From the NCBI GenBank assembly GCA_964019695.1, contig CAXHUL010000253.1:1-64000 (forward strand): a DNA stretch of 64,000 nucleotides. Reading direction: 5' to 3'. The position numbers and the translations under genes are program-made. Under the pieces are notes generated by a model. That model was given only the letters and a program-made list of their open reading frames with translations. It had not been told where the DNA came from and searched no databases. Shown piece by piece: positions 1 to 12,198 of this stretch. This stretch comes from Loripinus fragilis (lineage: Eukaryota > Mollusca > Bivalvia > Lucinida > Lucinidae). Position 1 is the stretch's first letter. Each line of letters begins with the position of its first letter.

Positions 1-960
1 ATGGTGTTTAAAGGTTTTCAAATTGAATGTCATGCTGAATTAAAGAACGAACGATTATGGTTATCATATTTAACCGTTTATAACTCTTAAAGTCTTTGTG
101 ATACAAACAAACTGTTTGCAGTTATATAATGGTCGATTACTTGTCTTTTGGAACATTTATTTAAAACCTGAAAGTTAAATGGGAAGCTTATCAAAGAAAA
201 TTATTTAACATAATTTCAGTGATTTTAAAGGGAGTAGCTTAAAATGGGCCTGTATGACTTCTATAAACATGAATTTATATAAGGAATGAAATGTTCTTGT
301 TTATAAAATGAATGTTTGTCCAATTTAAACAATTCAAGTATTACCTTAACAACCTTGATTACATTTATTTTGTTTAAAAATGTAGGGTAACGTAGTTAAC
401 ACGCCATAGCAGCTAAACGCCCAACCATCAGAGAGCTAAATTGTTTCAAAAAGCTTAGCCAGGAACATACAGTTATGCTAAGATCTGATTTTAGTCGCAA
501 GGCACACACAAATTTTCAGAATTATTTTTTTGTGCGCAATGTGTTTTTCCAGCGAATTGACTCAAATTGACGTCAATTTCACGCAAATTGAAGTCCATAT
601 TGAATCAAAGTTTCATTTTAATGTTTCTTTAGACGTTTTCAACCATTTCAATACAACAAACATAAAAAATAAGATTAATTCAGGTGTGTAAATAACCCCA
701 CCGCATATAAGCTCTTTGATGCAAGTGAAAAGACTATGCCCCATTTTATGACGTCACTGTGACGTTAATACTGCAAGAAAAAATTGTTAACATCTTTTTT
801 CTTACACTGCACATACTTCTCTGGTTAAAAATCGAAAATAATCACTTTTACCAAAAATGCACACAGGAGCCAAAATTTCGACACGGGGGCCTACATTATC
901 AGGGGTGTGCATAAGGGCAAACAGTCTACTTGCATAATGTTCTACACTTCTTTCCTTTTA
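1..960. other. No feature recognised
   Basis: AT-rich DNA with no long open frame, no RNA gene and no clear repeat. The last part, from about 840, grades into the mollusc-type repeat array that follows. Confidence 0.5.
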
Positions 961-962
961 AT

Positions 963-2942
963 CTAAAATGCAACATGACCTCCTTCAGAAATTTTTTTTG
1001 ACCCTTTGACCTGACCCAGTGGTCGAGGGTGTGTAAAAGGGCAGAATATTTGCTTGCATGGCGTTCTATGCTTCATTCCCGTTAATTTGATATGCAACAT
1101 TACTTCTTTCAGAAAAGAAAAAAATAAACTAAACTGACCTTTTGACCCCACTAGAGGAACAAGCATGTGTGTAAGGGCTACCATGTTATTGTTTGTTTCA
1201 TACCCTTTAATTTGATATGCAACATGAACATATTCTGAAAATAAAAGAAGATTTTTTTATATAAACCTATGTGACTCCTGCTGCAAATCCATTTTTAGCC
1301 CCCGGGGCATAATTTGAACAACTTGGTAGAGGTCCACTAGGTGATGCTACATACCAATTATGAACGCTCTAGACCTAATGGTTTCAGACAAGAAGATTGT
1401 TCCTGTTTTTCCTATATAAGTCTTTTTGTAAAACATGTGACCCCCAGGGCTTGCCTTTTTGGCCCCAGAGATATAATTTGAACAAGTCAATTTCAACGAA
1501 TTTATATCTCCCGACATAGGGTTATTTGAGAGAAACATGTAAATCACAAAACATAAATCCCATTTGTCTAAACCTGAAGTTCGCCTTTGGTATCATTCAG
1601 ATCATAACAAACGCCTGTCAAGTATGTTTTAGTGCTTAGTTTAATAAAAACAAATATACTTATCTGACCTTCCAACCCAACTCCAGAGGTCAAGGGTGTG
1701 TAAAAATTCAAAGTGTTACCTTGCATGTATGTCTACACTTCTTCTAGATTAATTAGATATTGAACATGACCACTTTTAGAAAGGAAAAAAAAATATGACC
1801 TTTTGATCCCAACCCAGGGGTCGTTGGTGTGTGTAATGACATCATATTTGCGTTCATGGTGCTCTGTGCTCAATTCCCTTTAATTTGATATGCAACATGA
1901 CTACTTTCACAAAAATATATGGTTTGACCTTTAGATCCTACCCCCTGGGTCAAGGCTGTGTATGTGGGCAAAATATTTGCTACCATGTTGCTGCAAACGT
2001 TGTCAGCTTTAATTTGATATGCAAAATGTCATTATTCTGAAAAAGTTTAATTTTGGCCTCGGCCCCCAGCCCCTAACAACCCGTTAAACTAAAATCCCGT
2101 TTGATATGTTTCATATCTATTGCTGCGCTGCCTGCATGCAAAATTTCAGCAAAACTATTGACATTTGCCTTAGTTATTGTAAAAATTAATTATTTGACCT
2201 TTGACCCCTTAGCTGGGGTCAGAGGGGTGGGATAAAACTTTGACACTGCCATGCTTACATCTACAGGCACTGGGCAATCACGGTCTACAGTGAAAAGTTG
2301 TTAAATATAATAGCTTTGATGAAATGTGAAGATTATCACACAAAAAAGCTGTTATGTACTCGAAACACAACTTAACAAAGTGGGTTCTAGCTCTGAACTA
2401 CATGTAATTTATTTCTACAAACAGCAGAATATCATACGAGGCAATTATGATAAGCCGGTGTGCTATTGTTTTAGGCTATCAAGAGATTCATACAGTCTTT
2501 ACTGTAATGAGCTGTCAGTACACACCAAAAGCTAATATAGGATTTGCATTATAATTGCCTATACTTAAACAAGGGCAATAACTAATGTGTTAAGGAGTGG
2601 ATTTTGCCAAAACTTATAGGAGGTACTTTTGTACCAATAATGAATAAAATCTGACCAATAGGTACTGAGATATGGTTCCGGGCAGACAAAAAGTGAGGAC
2701 GGATGGACGGAATGGACGCAGGGACGACGCCAAAACTATATCCATCTGACTTCGTCGGGGGATAACAAACTTGGTAGAGGTCCACTAGATGATGCATCAT
2801 ACCAAATACCAAGGCTCTTTGCCTTGTGGTTTCAGACAAGAATTTAAAAGTTTTTATCTCGAAAATCTATTTTTAGCCTGTGTTACCTAGATATGCAACA
2901 GACAGGAACCATTTGAACAATTATTAAAGAAGGCCATATATA
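963..2942. repeat. Dispersed mollusc-type repeat array, left part
   Basis: Diverged units recur here. One type reads roughly as 'gacccc..ggtc..gggtgtgtaa' followed by a 'taatttgatatgcaacatga' block, at about 970, 1080, 1200, 1740, 1880 and 2010. The other type carries 'tagaggtccactaggtgatg' with 'gtttcagacaaga', at about 1325-1560 and 2770-2860. The second type is shared with 32930-33725. Short open frames on both strands in this interval are by-products of the repeat. The array is interrupted at 2941 by a DNA transposon and resumes at 3639. Confidence 0.7.
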
Positions 2943-3636
2943 CTAGGCCAAAAAAGAAACGCCGCATATAAAGATTAAAACTATTGCGCGTTAAATGAGA
3001 GTTACAAAATTTCATCTGCTATCTATGTTTCGCTACTATTCATGCCACACATTATTCCCATTGTTTCATTGAGCTCAGTCAACCCAAACCAGCGTACTGG
3101 CTATCTTTTTATTTTCAAGTTTTTCATGTGCACATTCATTTTATTTCAATTTACACATGTAATGACTACTGAAATCACTAGTCTAATATCCAATTTGCTT
3201 GAAAACATTTTAAAACTTTAAAATTAAAAGTTACACATGGCTAATTTGCGATGCCGAAACGGACACATGTTGAACGCGAAAAGGCGATAAGAATGTTACA
3301 GGCTAACGTGACGCCATCTGTGATAGTCCAACAATTTCGATGCCATGCAAGGACGATTGAACGTCTTAGAAAACGTTTTTTTTGACAAAATGGAACAAAG
3401 TCAGACCGTGCGCATTCATTACGTCATCGCCTAATGACGCGACGTCAAGATCGATAAAAACGTAGGTTTAAACTGCTGAATCCATTTCGTACGGTGACAA
3501 TGATAGCTAGTACATCCCCAGGAACTCATAATTCAAGACTCAGCGCTCGAACTGTGACAAATCGTTTGCTAGAGATTAGTGAAAGACCCCCATATACAAT
3601 GCATGTTTTATATGCGGCGTTTCTTTTTTGGCCTAG
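2943..3636 (+). mobile_element. Tc1/mariner-like DNA transposon, internally deleted
   Basis: A 694-bp element bounded by perfect 30-bp terminal inverted repeats. The left end begins CTAGGCCAAAAAAGAAACGC and the right end is its reverse complement. A TA dinucleotide lies on each side (2941-2942 and 3637-3638), which is the Tc1/mariner target duplication. It holds a broken transposase. The host repeat reads through the site: the flanks 'ggccatata' and 'accaagtttgg' match the uninterrupted copy near 33580-33610. The short length and broken frame make it non-autonomous. Confidence 0.88.
3251..3580 (+). pseudogene. Tc1-like transposase remnant with N-terminal helix-turn-helix
   Basis: ATG at 3251 opens 44 codons ending at TGA 3383-3385. 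The peptide begins MPKRTHVEREKAIRML and contains QQFRCHARTIERLRKRF, a helix-turn-helix like the first DNA-binding domain of Tc1-type transposases. The stop follows a run of eight T, consistent with a frameshift in the T run. Later fragments in other frames (for example around 3505-3560, including HNSRLSARTVTNRL) look like the second DNA-binding subdomain. The DDE catalytic region is absent, so no active enzyme is encoded. Family assignment is from motif recognition. Confidence 0.75.
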
Positions 3637-3638
3637 TA

Positions 3639-3795
3639 ACGTATCATTCCTACCAAGTTTGGTAAAATCCAGTCAGTAATTTAGGAGGAGATGTCCTTTG
3701 AAGCAATTTTTAATATTGGACGGCAGACGGTGCATGACTGACGATGGACAACAGACATCCAATGACCACAATAGCTCACCTTGAGCCTTTGACAT
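3639..3795 (+). repeat. Dispersed mollusc-type repeat, right part
   Basis: Continues the array interrupted by the transposon. 'aagtttgg...aatccag' then 'tttaggag' and 'ctttgaagcaat' match 33600-33655, and the end 'acagacatccaatga' matches 33685-33705. It places the array's end at about 3795. Confidence 0.7.
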
Positions 3796-3799
3796 TCTA

Positions 3800-5028
3800 A
3801 TCTGGGCCCACCACTGTCTAAGAGACTTCTAAAACCTATCAGCGGACAGCAGAGCAGACTAATTTTATTTTGTTGTGATTTGCGCTTTAGGAATTAACAA
3901 TGATTATACTTTTTCCCTTTAACCCGATTGGAATGTCCAACTATTATAAATTGGGCTGCCCATTTCCGTTAAAGGGATGTTTTCTGGTATTTTCATTTTT
4001 AATAGAAAATTTGGTAAGCAAACAGTGGAGACCCTGATCAGATTCCATGTCTGCGGTTTCTGATCTGGATCTGCACTGTTTGCATATATGTCCTAGAAAA
4101 AGACTTATAGGTGCACAAATTCAAATGATTGGACTTGTTACTAATTATTTTCCAGGACATTTACCAACTGCTACTGTATTAGGTCATTACTCTCTGCATG
4201 CTGTAAAATACTTTTAGTTTGTCGTCTGCTGATACATTTAACACGTGTTTGAATTCAGATCAGGACAGACGTAAATTCGGTTTGGATTTGGATCCACACT
4301 GTTTTTAAAGGTTACCAGCAGACCATTAAACAAGTCATTTCATCTGGGTCACCACTGTTTGCTAATTTACCAGTTTATGGGATTTCCAGTCCACAAAGGG
4401 TTAAGGGTTAAAATCAACAATGAAACCTTCTTAGTAATGTGGTAGTGTGAGCCATGCGAAAATCTAACTTTAAAATAGAACTACAAAAGCTCAGACCAGT
4501 GTGCGCTTTGATAAGTGTCATTCTTAAGATTTTAGCCTGATCTTTGATCTCTGCATAGCGGAATGTCTAAATGGTCCATTAGAGATTATTGCTGGTGAAA
4601 ATTGTCAAATTACACATATATAATTTCCTGAAAATTGTAATTGGGATGAGACTGTACTGCCCTTAGGATATACACTTTTTACTATTAATAAGTAAGGAGA
4701 TACTATGGTTCCCATCTCTATCAATAGGACAAGTTCATTTCCTATTTTAGGGTTGTTGGATGGTATTTTTCATTAAATCTTAAAAGCACATTCTGTACGC
4801 AAGAAATGGAGACCCTGATCAGACGCCACGTTATTTGGCGTCTGATCTGGGTCTGCGCTGTTTGTCTTTGTCCCACAAAATAGGACGTTAGGCTAATATG
4901 GGTTAATAGATAGCTCAATGAACAAATTATCCTACTCTTATGCATGAGGGTGTCAGGTTGGATCCAGATCAGGCCCGGATTCTTTATCGGACATGATCTG
5001 GATCCAAACTGTATGCAAAGGTTATCAT
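3800..5028. repeat. Cluster of degenerate foldback repeats
   Basis: Repeated modules contain 'gaccctgatcaga', a short inverted arm, then 'tctgatctgg.tctgc' and 'ctgtttgc'. They lie at about 4025-4090, 4250-4310, 4808-4870 and 4960-5015. The module at 4808-4870 has a clear hairpin: 'cagacgccac' against 'tggcgtctg'. I recognise this as the type of short palindromic MITE common in bivalve genomes. No coding capacity. Confidence 0.6.
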
Positions 5029-5056
5029 CATATACTCCTCAAAATAATTAAAGGAC
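5029..5056. repeat. Orphan terminal-repeat-like sequence
   Basis: 'actcctcaaaataattaaag' followed by 'gaccaa'. Its inverted counterpart occurs at 11712-11741. It may be one end of a decayed inverted-repeat transposon, but no element connecting the two sites is visible. Confidence 0.35.
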
Positions 5057-5810
5057 CAAAATTTTCGAACGCGAGTATAAGAAGCTCAAACATTTAAATT
5101 TTGTAAAACTTGGCCCAAATCATTATAATCTATATGCCCATGAATAAAGAATCATTGTTACTGATTTCCATGCCTAACTCTGACATAACTGTGTCTCAAA
5201 TGCATATACCTCCAAAACACACACTTTCAAAAGGCAGTGGGTGGGGTAAAGAAATTCTTCTGTGGTCATTCAAGTAGAATGAAAGTGACATCAAATTAAA
5301 CTTTATTCTAAACAGTTCAGCTTACATCAAAACATTTCATCAAACAGTTTAATTATACTGGGGAGCAAACATTTTCATCTCTGACAATCGAGTTATGACA
5401 TGTTTTTGTTTTATGAAAACAATGTGTGTACTTGGCCATCAAGAATCAGTTTTCAATCGTCATTCTATGCCTTTGAGTGTTATAAAGATGTCCCGACGAA
5501 TTGTACAGAGTTTGTCACAAACAGACTCCAAACACCAGTTGTCTGAACTCGTAGTCTGGTCATTACGCCAAAGCCAAAAGGGGCAATTTTCTCTCACAGA
5601 AAGAGGTGGTTGATATCGATAGGATAAAAACACCATAAAATAATGCGAAAACAGAAAGTTTACCATCTAAAAGCATTATTCATTGCATGCAGTTATGTGG
5701 TCCATGGATCACACACAAAAGTTGTCATTCCTGGAACATTCAGGTCCAGTTTTATATGGAAGGATTTTCCCGCCGAAATTCGATGTGTCCAATTTAGTTT
5801 TTGTTTTTTT
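5057..5810. other. No feature recognised
   Basis: No gene or repeat that I can define. The short frames at 5395-5613 (+) and 5460-5666 (-) show no recognisable domain. Confidence 0.4.
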
Positions 5811-6386
5811 TAAGGGCTGTTTCACATATACACCAAATCCGAACCGAAACCGAACCGAAACCGTAACGGCCACCGAATTGCATCGTTTCGTTTTCGGCAG
5901 ACCTTTCACATATGAACCGAATCCGTGGACGAAATCTAAGAAAATGTCTGTATAATTTGGACTTATTTCCCTCTCAGATAGCAGAAATACCTTTACAATA
6001 CAAATTGCTCCATATCACTGCATTAAGTTCGTGGTCTTTATAGTCGCTCTGGGTATTGTCCCACAAAAGTCTGTAGTAACCGGTATTGAGCTAGTAAAAT
6101 AATTGCACAATTGTCTCGCTGGACAATCCATCAATGGTTTTCATGATTACTAAGTTATATTCAACGCACGTGGTTGTGTATGTGCAGATTTTATTAAAAT
6201 TACCTGTCGTGTTTGCTGAAATTCGGCCACCGAAACCGAAAAAAATAAAATCAAAATCGTGCACGTTTTCGGTTCGGCGTTCGGTTTCGGTTTCGGCGCA
6301 TATGTGAAAGCGCCCATAGGGTTTAAGGCATTTTAATTTTTCGGTTCGGTTTCGGTTCGGTTTCGGTGTGTATGTGAAATGGCCTT
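5811..6386. mobile_element. Foldback MITE with ACCGAA-type repeats in its arms
   Basis: The left end 'aagggctgtttcacatatac' is mirrored by the right end 'gtatgtgaaatggcctt'. Each terminus runs into short tandem 'ccgaaa/ccgaac' units on the left and 'ggttcggtttc' units on the right. A second inverted pair lies inside ('tttcacatatgaaccg' near 5908 and 'cgcatatgtgaaag' near 6296). No transposase is visible. The class is uncertain; nested inverted ends suggest a hAT-like or foldback type. Confidence 0.7.
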
Positions 6387-7309
6387 AAGTTTGCAATTTA
6401 ATTTCGTAAAATATGTCATTGTAGCATGTGAATTGCCTAATGAAAACAGCTCGGATCAACGGATGTTGCTGAAGAATTAAAAAGTAATACAATGTAAACT
6501 GTAAATAGCATTAACAACATAATAAAGTGACACGAAACAAGCATTGAATATTGTCGGTAATACCGCGCTTCTTTCTATGCTATTTATTTTGACGCCAGAA
6601 GGCGCGCATTCATTTATTATTTATAGAGTATCCCTTTTTCGGAACACATCGATTAATATCGGAAAACGGTGTCAGGGGATGTTTTGACTGAATGGTTTAT
6701 CCGAAAATGGGATTTGCATATTTTTTAATAAATATATCGAAAAAATCAAGCGTTTCAACTTTCGTCCTTTTGTAAAACGTTTGTTATAGGATGCAAGATA
6801 ATTTCGTACAGAAACATCCATTTAGAATGCCATAAATATAAACTCATTTAAACCTTAAAAAATGAATATCAACGAAAACATTACAAAGATGAGAACGTCT
6901 TAAGTTTAAAGGGAAGCAACCTAGTGGAAATACAAGTTAAAATTTTGAGAAAAGATTAGTACCAACTTTAGCACAATAATACTTTGCAAGAGCTAAGACC
7001 CAAAGTATTCATGATTCCATGAACCTTCCAAAAATCGAATTCATTTCTTAAATGATTGAACTTTTTCATCCAGGGGTCGCGAGTTTGACCCCAGCCCAGC
7101 CCCATACTATTGGGGAGATTGATCATGAAATAAGTTCCCTGGCAATTTTTCTCTCTAAGGGTCTTTAGTATATGCACGAAGTTCTGGTACTGGTTAACTA
7201 CTTTGTTAAGCTTGCCTAGTAAAAACGTGTGGTGTACATGTTTTGCGTCTCTAAAAGCTGTCTTTCGGGTTAAGATTTGCTTACAACAGTCTGCTCAGAT
7301 ACAGAGACT
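6387..7309. other. No feature recognised
   Basis: AT-rich DNA without a definable gene. The minus-strand frame at 6968-7177 has no recognisable domain. Confidence 0.4.
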
Positions 7310-7460
7310 AGCGTATTGACTGGAATTTCGCTTGTTGCAGGCTACGACATGATACTTTCAAATAAGAGAATAACAACGGCGCTGATATGCTAGAAACAAA
7401 ATTAAAATCTTCTAGCTAGACTCTGTAGCTGAGCAGGCAGGTTTGTGCATGCATCCTCGC
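7310..7460 (+). repeat. Bivalve-type dispersed repeat fragment
   Basis: 'ggaatttcgcttgttgcagg' then 'gatactttca..taagagaataacaa.ggcgctgat' matches 32335-32405 with scattered changes. Part of a dispersed repeat, non-coding. Confidence 0.55.
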
Positions 7461-7730
7461 GAGAAAACCTGTGTTCTACAGATTGAAATTAAGGTTATGG
7501 CAAGCTAACATATACTTAAGGAAAAAAGAAAGGCAACAGGTGGAAATATAATTTTTGCATGGTTAAATGATGGTTTGATGAAATCTCTTTTGGAATTGTC
7601 TAATTGATTATTTGTAGCATGACTGTGATGAAATTACAAAACGCCATTTCAACGCTACAGTTTACGCTACACGGTGAAAACATATGAAAACGTAACATGC
7701 GACGTGAACGTCAGAATTAAGATCACTAAA

Positions 7731-7876
7731 AAATAGTAAGTGAGTATGATCAGGAAATACCACAATCACAAACTGCAGACAACCCTGTGGTACCGCGAGG
7801 AAGAGCTACTCAACCGTCACAAGACACCAGGAAGACAAATTAAGCAAAGCAACCAGCTCTCTCTTTCCCATCAAGT
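7731..7876 (-). mobile_element. Penelope-like family 2, 3'-tail fragment
   Basis: Reverse complement of the family 2 terminus: 'gagtatgatcaggaaatacc' followed by 'acaatcacaaactgcagac', then the 'cttcctggtgtct' and 'agctggttgctttgc' regions in reverse. Only about 145 bp is present, so this is a strongly 5'-truncated insertion. Confidence 0.8.
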
Positions 7877-8650
7877 CTTTCGCATGCTTGGTTACATGGC
7901 GTCGACTTGACAATTTGCAAATAAAAAAAACCCCGTCCAATTATATTCGTAATGCAGTCAAATATTGCGTCAAAACTGTCTACTTGAATGCCAATATACA
8001 CAACGACAGAGAATAAGCAATTGACGCCACTTAGAGCCGTCGAGTTTGTGTCGTTGGTGTAGTTACAGTGTAAAACAAACCTAGAGGGCATCAGAACATG
8101 CATTCTCGTAAAAAAAACCTGACTTTTCAGATACCGTCGAAATATGCTAGCATGGTGTTTATATTGACGTTAGCCAAACTAAGCACGTCATAATGCAAAT
8201 GAAAACACTTGATTACATGCTGAAAGCAAACACTAAACTTGTTTTAGCTTTAACCAAAATTCTGTCACTGGACCATTCTCTCATTGGAAAAGCGCATAAA
8301 CCTTTTGGAAACCATTAAAATGTAGGATAACAGATTTTGATGCCATATTTGACTTTTTTTGACGTCTGAAGATCTTAAATCATAATTATTGAAGAAACAT
8401 CCATAAATATTGAATAAAAAGTCAAACAGAAAAGAAATTTTGCGCATCTAACGCAATATTCAGAGTTGACGTTAATGACGTTAAGGCAACGTGCATGCGT
8501 AATTGATAATAACGTTGATAGTTACGCTTAAGCTGTCGTAATTTGACGGTTACATACCACTCCCATGAATTTACATCATTTACACAAAAAACTGACATCA
8601 CATTGTATGCTAGCAATGAATCAAAGCGTTTGTTGCGTTTCTTTTTTTCC
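7877..8650. other. No feature recognised
   Basis: No supported gene. The minus-strand frames at 7840-8103, 8265-8447 and 8422-8673 have no recognisable domains and overlap one another. Confidence 0.4.
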
Positions 8651-8654
8651 TTAA

Positions 8655-8760
8655 GTATAAAAGAGAATATCAAAGGGGCGGATCAGACTGTGGGATGCGT
8701 AGGCTGGTCCGCACATGTGTTGTGTGCGCAACCCGACGACAGGTTTTTCTAGCATTCAGC
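8655..8760 (+). repeat. Bivalve-type dispersed repeat fragment
   Basis: 'ggcggatcagactgtgggat..taggctggtccgcac' followed by 'tgcgcaacccga.gacaggttttt' is a diverged form of 32393-32460. Non-coding. Confidence 0.5.
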
Positions 8761-9044
8761 TTAGGTAAGTGTTTGGCTAGGTGTTGTTCGCCACACACTT
8801 TCATGTAATTTTGTAATGAATTCCATCTAACATTGTAGGTGATATGGCTCAGAGATAGAACACGTATTCAATCTACAGAACAATGTGTATTTCGCCATTA
8901 AACATATCTTAATAGTCATAATCCCATTGAAGACATGTGCAGATCCAGAGAGGGCGCCATGGGTTCCTTACCCCGCCCCCTGAAAAATTACTAAGCTATA
9001 CGATTCATTAGCACCCCTGGAGAATCATAAAGCATTCAATGTTG

Positions 9045-9800
9045 GACCATGCTCAACCTGCCAGCGAAAGGCCATAACGCCATTTAAATGGTGTTTCGCT
9101 GACAGGCCGATGATGGCTCACTTGAAATGGTATTGGGATCATCAACTGAAAAAAATTGCCAGAGTTGGAGCCGTTTGACCCCCATTCTGGATGCGCATGG
9201 AGGAGGTACTTACAGTATATTTAGAAGACGGTTTGTATGTCATACGTTTGATAAACGCATATATGTCTTCAAACAATAAAGCCAAATCTTTCAATATGTA
9301 TTAAAAGGGAACACCTTCATCAAAAAATGCACTTAGCATTTAATTACATCATGACACCACGATCTTTTTCATCAAATTTGGAACTTAGCACAATAGCGAG
9401 GGAAGAAGGCTTAGACGAGTCAGTGAACATGTGGAATCTCGATAGAGCCTTCTCAGAGGTTGGACGCCTACGGAAGTTCAGATATTTGGCTTTTAGACCA
9501 ACTAAATATTGCAGATGGTTCATCCCTAAGATGGCCATATATTATTTACATGCAATGACTTTAATTCAAACTATTGACAATTTGAAGAAAAAATTCCAGC
9601 ATGCGCAGATTAAGATTTTTTCAGAGGGGTCCAACTCTGACAACTTTTTTTAAAGTTGATGAGGAGAGAGAGAGGAGCCAAATACCATTAAAAGTGGTTC
9701 ATAATTGGTCCTCCAACGAAACGCCGTTTAAATCGCCAGCAAAAAGCCATTTAAATGGCGTTTTGCTGGTGGACCAATGGTGGCCGAACATCAAGAATGC
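9045..9800. repeat. Pair of palindromic modules around an unexplained 108-codon frame
   Basis: Two hairpin-forming modules, 9055-9115 and 9700-9785, share 'gccatttaaatggc' cores with 'cagcgaaa/cagcaaaa' and 'tttcgctg/ttttgctg' arms. They may be the ends or the tandem modules of one foldback element. Between them an open frame (9327-9653, plus, 108 codons) begins MHLAFNYIMTPRSF. It has no domain that I recognise and may be chance. Confidence 0.45.
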
Positions 9801-9819
9801 TGGCTTGGAAGTTTTGTGA

Positions 9820-10230
9820 TATCCAGGGGTGACCAGTATTGCTAAAGAACCGTATAACTGTCTGATTTTACAGGAGGGGGGGGTCCAGACCCCTGTCCGT
9901 TACCCCCTTCCCTCCCCTCAAACTACTGAGAATTGACCTGTTTCTGGAGCCTAATGAGCCAGCACATAAGATTTTGGATTCATTTTGTACATGTCGCATT
10001 TACAAGCACCAAAGACACAGCCTCACCGTATATCTTTAAGAGAATTTTCGTTTCCATGCCCATTCGTTTGTTGGTATTGTTTCTTTTATTTATTTTTGTC
10101 TAACTTAGGCCTATTTTACAGAGGGGGGCGGGTTCCAATTTGTCAATTTTAAAAGAAGCAAAGAAAAATTACATGGGTCGGTTCATTTTTTACAGGGGGT
10201 GGGGATCCATTTGCTTATTCCTATGCCAAA
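9820..10230. repeat. G-rich dispersed repeat fragments
   Basis: 'ggaggggggggtccagaccc' near 9875, 'acagaggggggcgggtt' near 10119 and 'acagggggtggggatcc' near 10193 are related to the better preserved 10826-11150 element. They look like partial, diverged copies. Confidence 0.45.
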
Positions 10231-10559
10231 AAATGCACAATTACCTCGGCGGCTACATTTAATATTATGGCAATTACTATATCGCCTGAATAAATATGAT
10301 TTTTCAAATAATATAAGTTGACTGAGATGACGCATTTTTTTCTCATTTCGTTGAAATGTCTTTTCTTTCATATAGATTAACAGTAGAAAAAAAACTTTAT
10401 GAATGCATAAGCTCTTATTACAACATGAAAAAATAGATAATTATTTATATGTCAGCTTGAAAATTAAAGGGAGGTAAAGTTAGTCAAGACAAGTATGGAT
10501 ATATATAAATGTGTGGTATCATTTCGTTCTACCACTGACCCAGTAAATATATGAATTCG

Positions 10560-10790
10560 AGCCGTGCCATGAAATTTCCAACAATGTGGTATGTTCGATC
10601 AGCAAGGCTCAGACCAGCAAGCGCATATGGACAGTCTGGTCAGAGCCTTTGCTAGTTGCTTGAATATTCCACGTCTGTTAAGCTACTGATCAAACATCAC
10701 TAGAACTGCCTAAGCTTAAAAGGAGGCTACACAGTCAGGCTCATCTGAGTCTATTCATGTCAAAATGCCACATTGTTGGAAATCACGTGT
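10560..10790. mobile_element. Foldback MITE, bivalve type
   Basis: The left arm 'gaaatttccaacaatgtgg' is mirrored by 'ccacattgttggaaatcac' at about 10767-10785. The body contains 'caaggctcagaccagcaagc' followed by its partner 'gtctggtcagagcctttgct', a strong hairpin. I associate this architecture with an abundant bivalve MITE. No coding capacity. Confidence 0.65.
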
Positions 10791-10825
10791 TGCAGCTCAT
10801 ATATTGATGTGTCCATACTTGGCAG

Positions 10826-11150
10826 GAGTCCATGCGCGGAATCAGGAATTTTATTCAGGGGGGGGGGGTGGGGGTCCAGGTCCGACGGTTGGAAAACAGT
10901 CTGGACAACGGTGTTGTTTTTTTTGTTTTTTATAGTCCTGAACTTATTTTACAGTTAACAGATGGGGTCCAATGGTTTTATTACAGAGAAAACTATACTT
11001 TTCAAAGGATCCAGAGGGGGTCCAGAATTTTCCAGGGGGAGGGGGTCTAACTTTTTCCTTATGTTAATTTCTAAAGAAACCCATATAACTTGTGATTTTC
11101 CAGGGGATCCCGACCCCCTTTCCCCCTCTGGATCCGCACATGCCTGAGGA
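10826..11150. repeat. Inverted pair of G-rich 'ggatcc' repeats
   Basis: 'ccatgcgcggaatcagga' at 10829 followed by a G run is mirrored by 'ctctggatccgcacatgcc' near 11122. A middle copy near 11010 reads 'ggatccagagggggtccaga'. Short frames on both strands here (10832-11179) come from the low-complexity repeat and are not genes. Confidence 0.5.
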
Positions 11151-11711
11151 TGCGAGGCAGGAAGAGTCAAAGATTTCATAGAATATTCATAGGGAGAATT
11201 TCTTGGTAGGAAAAATCATCCACAACACCGTTTGTAGCGAGTGCTACTTGCAGGGGAGAAACTATTATTTCCGATAAAATATGTGCGCCCTCTGGCGTCA
11301 AAATTTTTAGCATATTCACATTCGTATTATGACAACCTAGTTCTGTCTTTTTACAACTTAGTATTGTCTTTTCACAATCTAGTTATGCCTTTTGAAAACC
11401 GAGAAATGACATGTTCTGAATAAAACTACTAGTAAATAAAAATTGGTATGATATAATGACACAATTAACAAAATAAAACTAGACTACTGACTTAAAAAGT
11501 CTAACATGTATGCATAGAATTTTGTCAGAAAATCTCTTCCATAGTTTTACAATGACACAAAATACGTGTTAGTAACATTTTCTACCATTTTCTTTTTGCT
11601 ATTTCACTTGGCAATAGGGCGTCAAAGATGTCCGAAAAATTTAGACTAGATTGTAAAATTGGTTTTATAATACATTCTACACATAATGCATCAATACTAT
11701 AATTGAAAGTA
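11151..11711. other. No feature recognised; short internal repetition
   Basis: At 11330-11400 a phrase of the form 'ca(a)c.tagt..tg.cttttcaca' occurs about three times in tandem. No gene is supported. Confidence 0.35.
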
Positions 11712-11741
11712 TTGGTCCTTCAATTATTTTGAGGAGTATAT
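11712..11741. repeat. Orphan terminal-repeat-like sequence, inverted copy
   Basis: 'ttggtccttcaattattttg' followed by 'aggagta' is the reverse complement of the sequence at 5029-5056, with one substitution. Confidence 0.35.
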
Positions 11742-12198
11742 ATATGGCCATATCACAACATATAAATGCCTTGTTAAAAATAAAGCTTTTAAAATGAATA
11801 GCTAATGTTCAAATACATTCACGTTTTATGCAGGTAAGCTAGACAAAATGAAAGACAAAAAAGTGATAAAAATATCCAAATAATGAAATACAATCTATTT
11901 AAGGACTCTGCTACGGTACATGTAACTTGTGTAATGTGTTATACAGGTATTGAACTTCATTGTGCACAAGGAGTTCTCAGGTACCTCTTGGCCAGAATGT
12001 CTAGTGCACATGGGTCTCAAAGTCTAGTGCACATGGGTCGCAGATGAAGTTCAAAGTCTTGTGCACACCTCTCTCTGGCCTAGTACACACGGGTTGCACT
12101 TTATGTCAAGTGTTTCTCTGGCTTAACTGTATAAACCCTAAATACTGCATAAGTATTTACTTATAACACACATAGATTGTCCAAAGATGCTGTTTAAC
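11742..12198. repeat. Short tandem 'agtgcacatgggt' region in otherwise plain DNA
   Basis: 'ctagtgcacatgggtc' occurs at about 12000 and 12021, with diverged forms near 12055 and 12080. Nothing else is definable. Confidence 0.4.
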
